DNA of 64,000 nucleotides from UBA2210 sp036825195 (GTDB lineage Bacteria; Desulfobacterota; Syntrophia; Syntrophales; UBA2210): assembly GCA_036825195.1 (NCBI GenBank), contig DAISYQ010000003.1:1-64000 (forward strand), read 5' to 3'. The translations under genes were made by a program, and so were the position numbers. The first letter of the stretch is position 1, and every line of letters starts with the position of its first letter. The notes under the pieces are model-generated. The model was given only the letters and a program-made list of their open reading frames with translations. It had not been told where the DNA came from and did no database searches. This document shows, piece by piece, positions 63,143 to 64,000 of the stretch.

Positions 63143-63781
63143 ATGAGAAAGGGAATGATAAAAGCATCCGATGGATTTGAGAGGATCGTACACTGGTTCA
63201 TGGCCATCTCCTGCCTGATCCTTATGATATCCGGTCTGGGGATGATGTTCCATTCGTTCAATTTTCTTGCCATTCCCGTCGGGGGATTAAAAACCCTGAA
63301 ACTGATCCATAATTTCTCGGGGCTGGTGTTCATCCCGTCACTCTTTCTTGCCATACTGATATGGTGGAAAGAGGCGGGAGTGTTCAAGTTCCCCGAAGAT
63401 CTGGAGTGGATTATGGTGGCAGGCGGATACCTGTGGCATGTGGATACTGTCCCCGAGACGGGGAAATACAATCCTGGTCAGAAGGCATTCTTCTGGGCGG
63501 TGGCACTCTTTGGAATCATCATGATTGTTACCGGGCTGGTCATGTGGTTTCCACTGGGTCTTCCCGTAGAGATGGTTCGATGGATGTACCCGCTGCATGT
63601 CTTGGGGTTCCTGGTTATATTCCCTTTTTTCTTCGTCCATCTTTACCTGGGTACCGTCGGTGTTCCCGGTTCCGTGTCCGCCATCCTGACGGGATGGGTC
63701 ACACGATCCTGGGCTAAAAAACAGTGCCCGAAATGGTTGAAAGAAATGGAAGAGACGGGGAAGCTGGAAGTTTCAGAGTAG
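63143..63781 (+). CDS. fdnI: Formate dehydrogenase-N cytochrome b556 (gamma) subunit
   Basis: 212 aa from the ATG at 63143 (AAGGGGGCG upstream). Four transmembrane helices; haem histidines in RIVHWFMAIS, KLIHNFSGL, MYPLHVLGF and FFVHLYLG. It passes electrons to menaquinone. Last gene of fdnGHI, followed by a terminator. Confidence 0.95.
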   Translation: MRKGMIKASDGFERIVHWFMAISCLILMISGLGMMFHSFNFLAIPVGGLKTLKLIHNFSGLVFIPSLFLAILIWWKEAGVFKFPEDLEWIMVAGGYLWHVDTVPETGKYNPGQKAFFWAVALFGIIMIVTGLVMWFPLGLPVEMVRWMYPLHVLGFLVIFPFFFVHLYLGTVGVPGSVSAILTGWVTRSWAKKQCPKWLKEMEETGKLEVSE

Positions 63782-63828
63782 GAACGGGATCTGAGCCGAG
63801 TATCCGCGGCATGACCTGACAATGATGA

Positions 63829-63863
63829 AAGGGGCTGTTCAGTAGAGAACGGCCCCTTTTTTT
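63829..63863 (+). terminator. Intrinsic terminator of fdnGHI
   Basis: GGGGCTGTTC (63831-63840), loop AGTAGA, GAACGGCCCC (63847-63856), then seven T. A 10-bp stem with one G-U pair; a textbook terminator 48 bp after fdnI. Confidence 0.93.
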
Positions 63864-63879
63864 GCTGGGGAAGAATTTC

Positions 63880-63908
63880 TTGAATTTGCAAAAAAAAGAA
63901 TATATAGG
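63880..63908 (+). promoter_or_regulatory. Promoter of the gene entering the right edge
   Basis: TTGAAT (63880-63885), 17-bp A-rich spacer, TATAGG (63903-63908). Confidence 0.5.
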
Positions 63909-63943
63909 GGGCTTTCGTTTTACTATACCGGAAGAGGTGAACT

Positions 63944-64000
63944 ATGGCAGAACTGCTGAAGGATACCCTTAAAACCATCAATTGTTACAGGAACATGAAT
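63944..64000 (+). CDS. Partial gene at right edge, unidentified
   Basis: ATG 63944 with GAAGAGGTG five bases upstream; 19 codons visible (MAELLKDTLKTINCYRNMN). Its own promoter and the terminator before it show a new transcription unit. Too short to identify; a gene linked to formate dehydrogenase maturation would fit the place but cannot be claimed. Confidence 0.6.
   Translation, partial: MAELLKDTLKTINCYRNMN

Noticed and set aside
1..64000. CRISPR arrays, tRNA or rRNA genes, complete transposons
   Set aside because: No regularly spaced repeats, no cloverleaf-like sequences with a TTCGA arm in the intergenic regions, and no transposase or integrase gene was recognised.

Overview
The window looks like a chromosomal segment of an anaerobic, probably syntrophic or sulfate-reducer-related member of the Desulfobacterota (the old Deltaproteobacteria, Syntrophales-like). 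This is inferred from gene content, not from a marker gene: a periplasmic selenocysteine formate dehydrogenase, two different [NiFe] hydrogenases with a full hyp maturation set and NikR, many PAS-type sensor kinases, an acyl-CoA dehydrogenase, and LolA/LysM envelope genes of a diderm. Base composition is about 50-55% G+C in most genes. Three patches stand out: an AT-rich NACHT gene at the left edge, and two GC-rich genes or gene pairs (31-33.6 kb and 36-37.4 kb).

Layout. 0.2-3.3 kb: a lone AT-rich STAND (NACHT) ATPase with a predicted PD-(D/E)xK nuclease head, a probable antiphage gene. 3.8-14.6 kb: DinG-like helicase, acyl-CoA dehydrogenase, SDR oxidoreductase, Nudix hydrolase, RNA uracil methyltransferase, TraB-family membrane protein, rhomboid protease, small lipoprotein, LOG-like protein and a double-length ThyX. 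14.7-21.6 kb: four signalling proteins (three PAS histidine kinases, two of them with receiver domains, plus a stand-alone receiver) with no DNA-binding output. 21.7-30.6 kb: nadD, proA, patatin, radical SAM, lolA, ilvE, yifB and murI. 30.6-33.75 kb: a MarR regulator and a molybdopterin oxidoreductase, sitting between intact murI and a relic copy of the murI 3' end. 33.8-41.4 kb: LysM/M23 envelope genes, a secreted repeat protein flanked by two copies of a pyk-promoter-like sequence, pyk, and a mobB-containing operon.

41.7-64 kb is an H2/formate energy island. NikR and the hyp genes converge. The minus-strand hydrogenase genes read, in transcription order: a GltD-like iron-sulfur flavoprotein, MvhD, MvhG-like small subunit, MvhA-like large subunit and protease (cytoplasmic group 3-type enzyme). 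Then come a Tat-exported group 1 enzyme (small, large and cytochrome b subunits), an intrinsic terminator, and hyaD-hypA-hypC-hypD-hypB-hypF-hypE. On the plus strand lie a radical SAM gene and fdnGHI. FdnG is read through an in-frame UGA (selenocysteine 186) with a SECIS-like hairpin directly downstream. Together these genes would couple periplasmic H2 and formate turnover to the quinone pool and cytoplasmic H2 to flavin, NAD(P) or ferredoxin.

Regulatory DNA is unusually informative. The fdn leader carries a diverged 108-bp tandem duplication, each copy ending a promoter-like element in a 15-bp palindrome of TetR type. The cytoplasmic hydrogenase operon has a well-spaced sigma-54 promoter with an upstream palindrome. 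A TTATGCC-N6-GGCATAA-like inverted repeat recurs upstream of the NACHT gene, the group 1 hydrogenase and fdn. No tRNA, rRNA, CRISPR array or intact insertion sequence was recognised.
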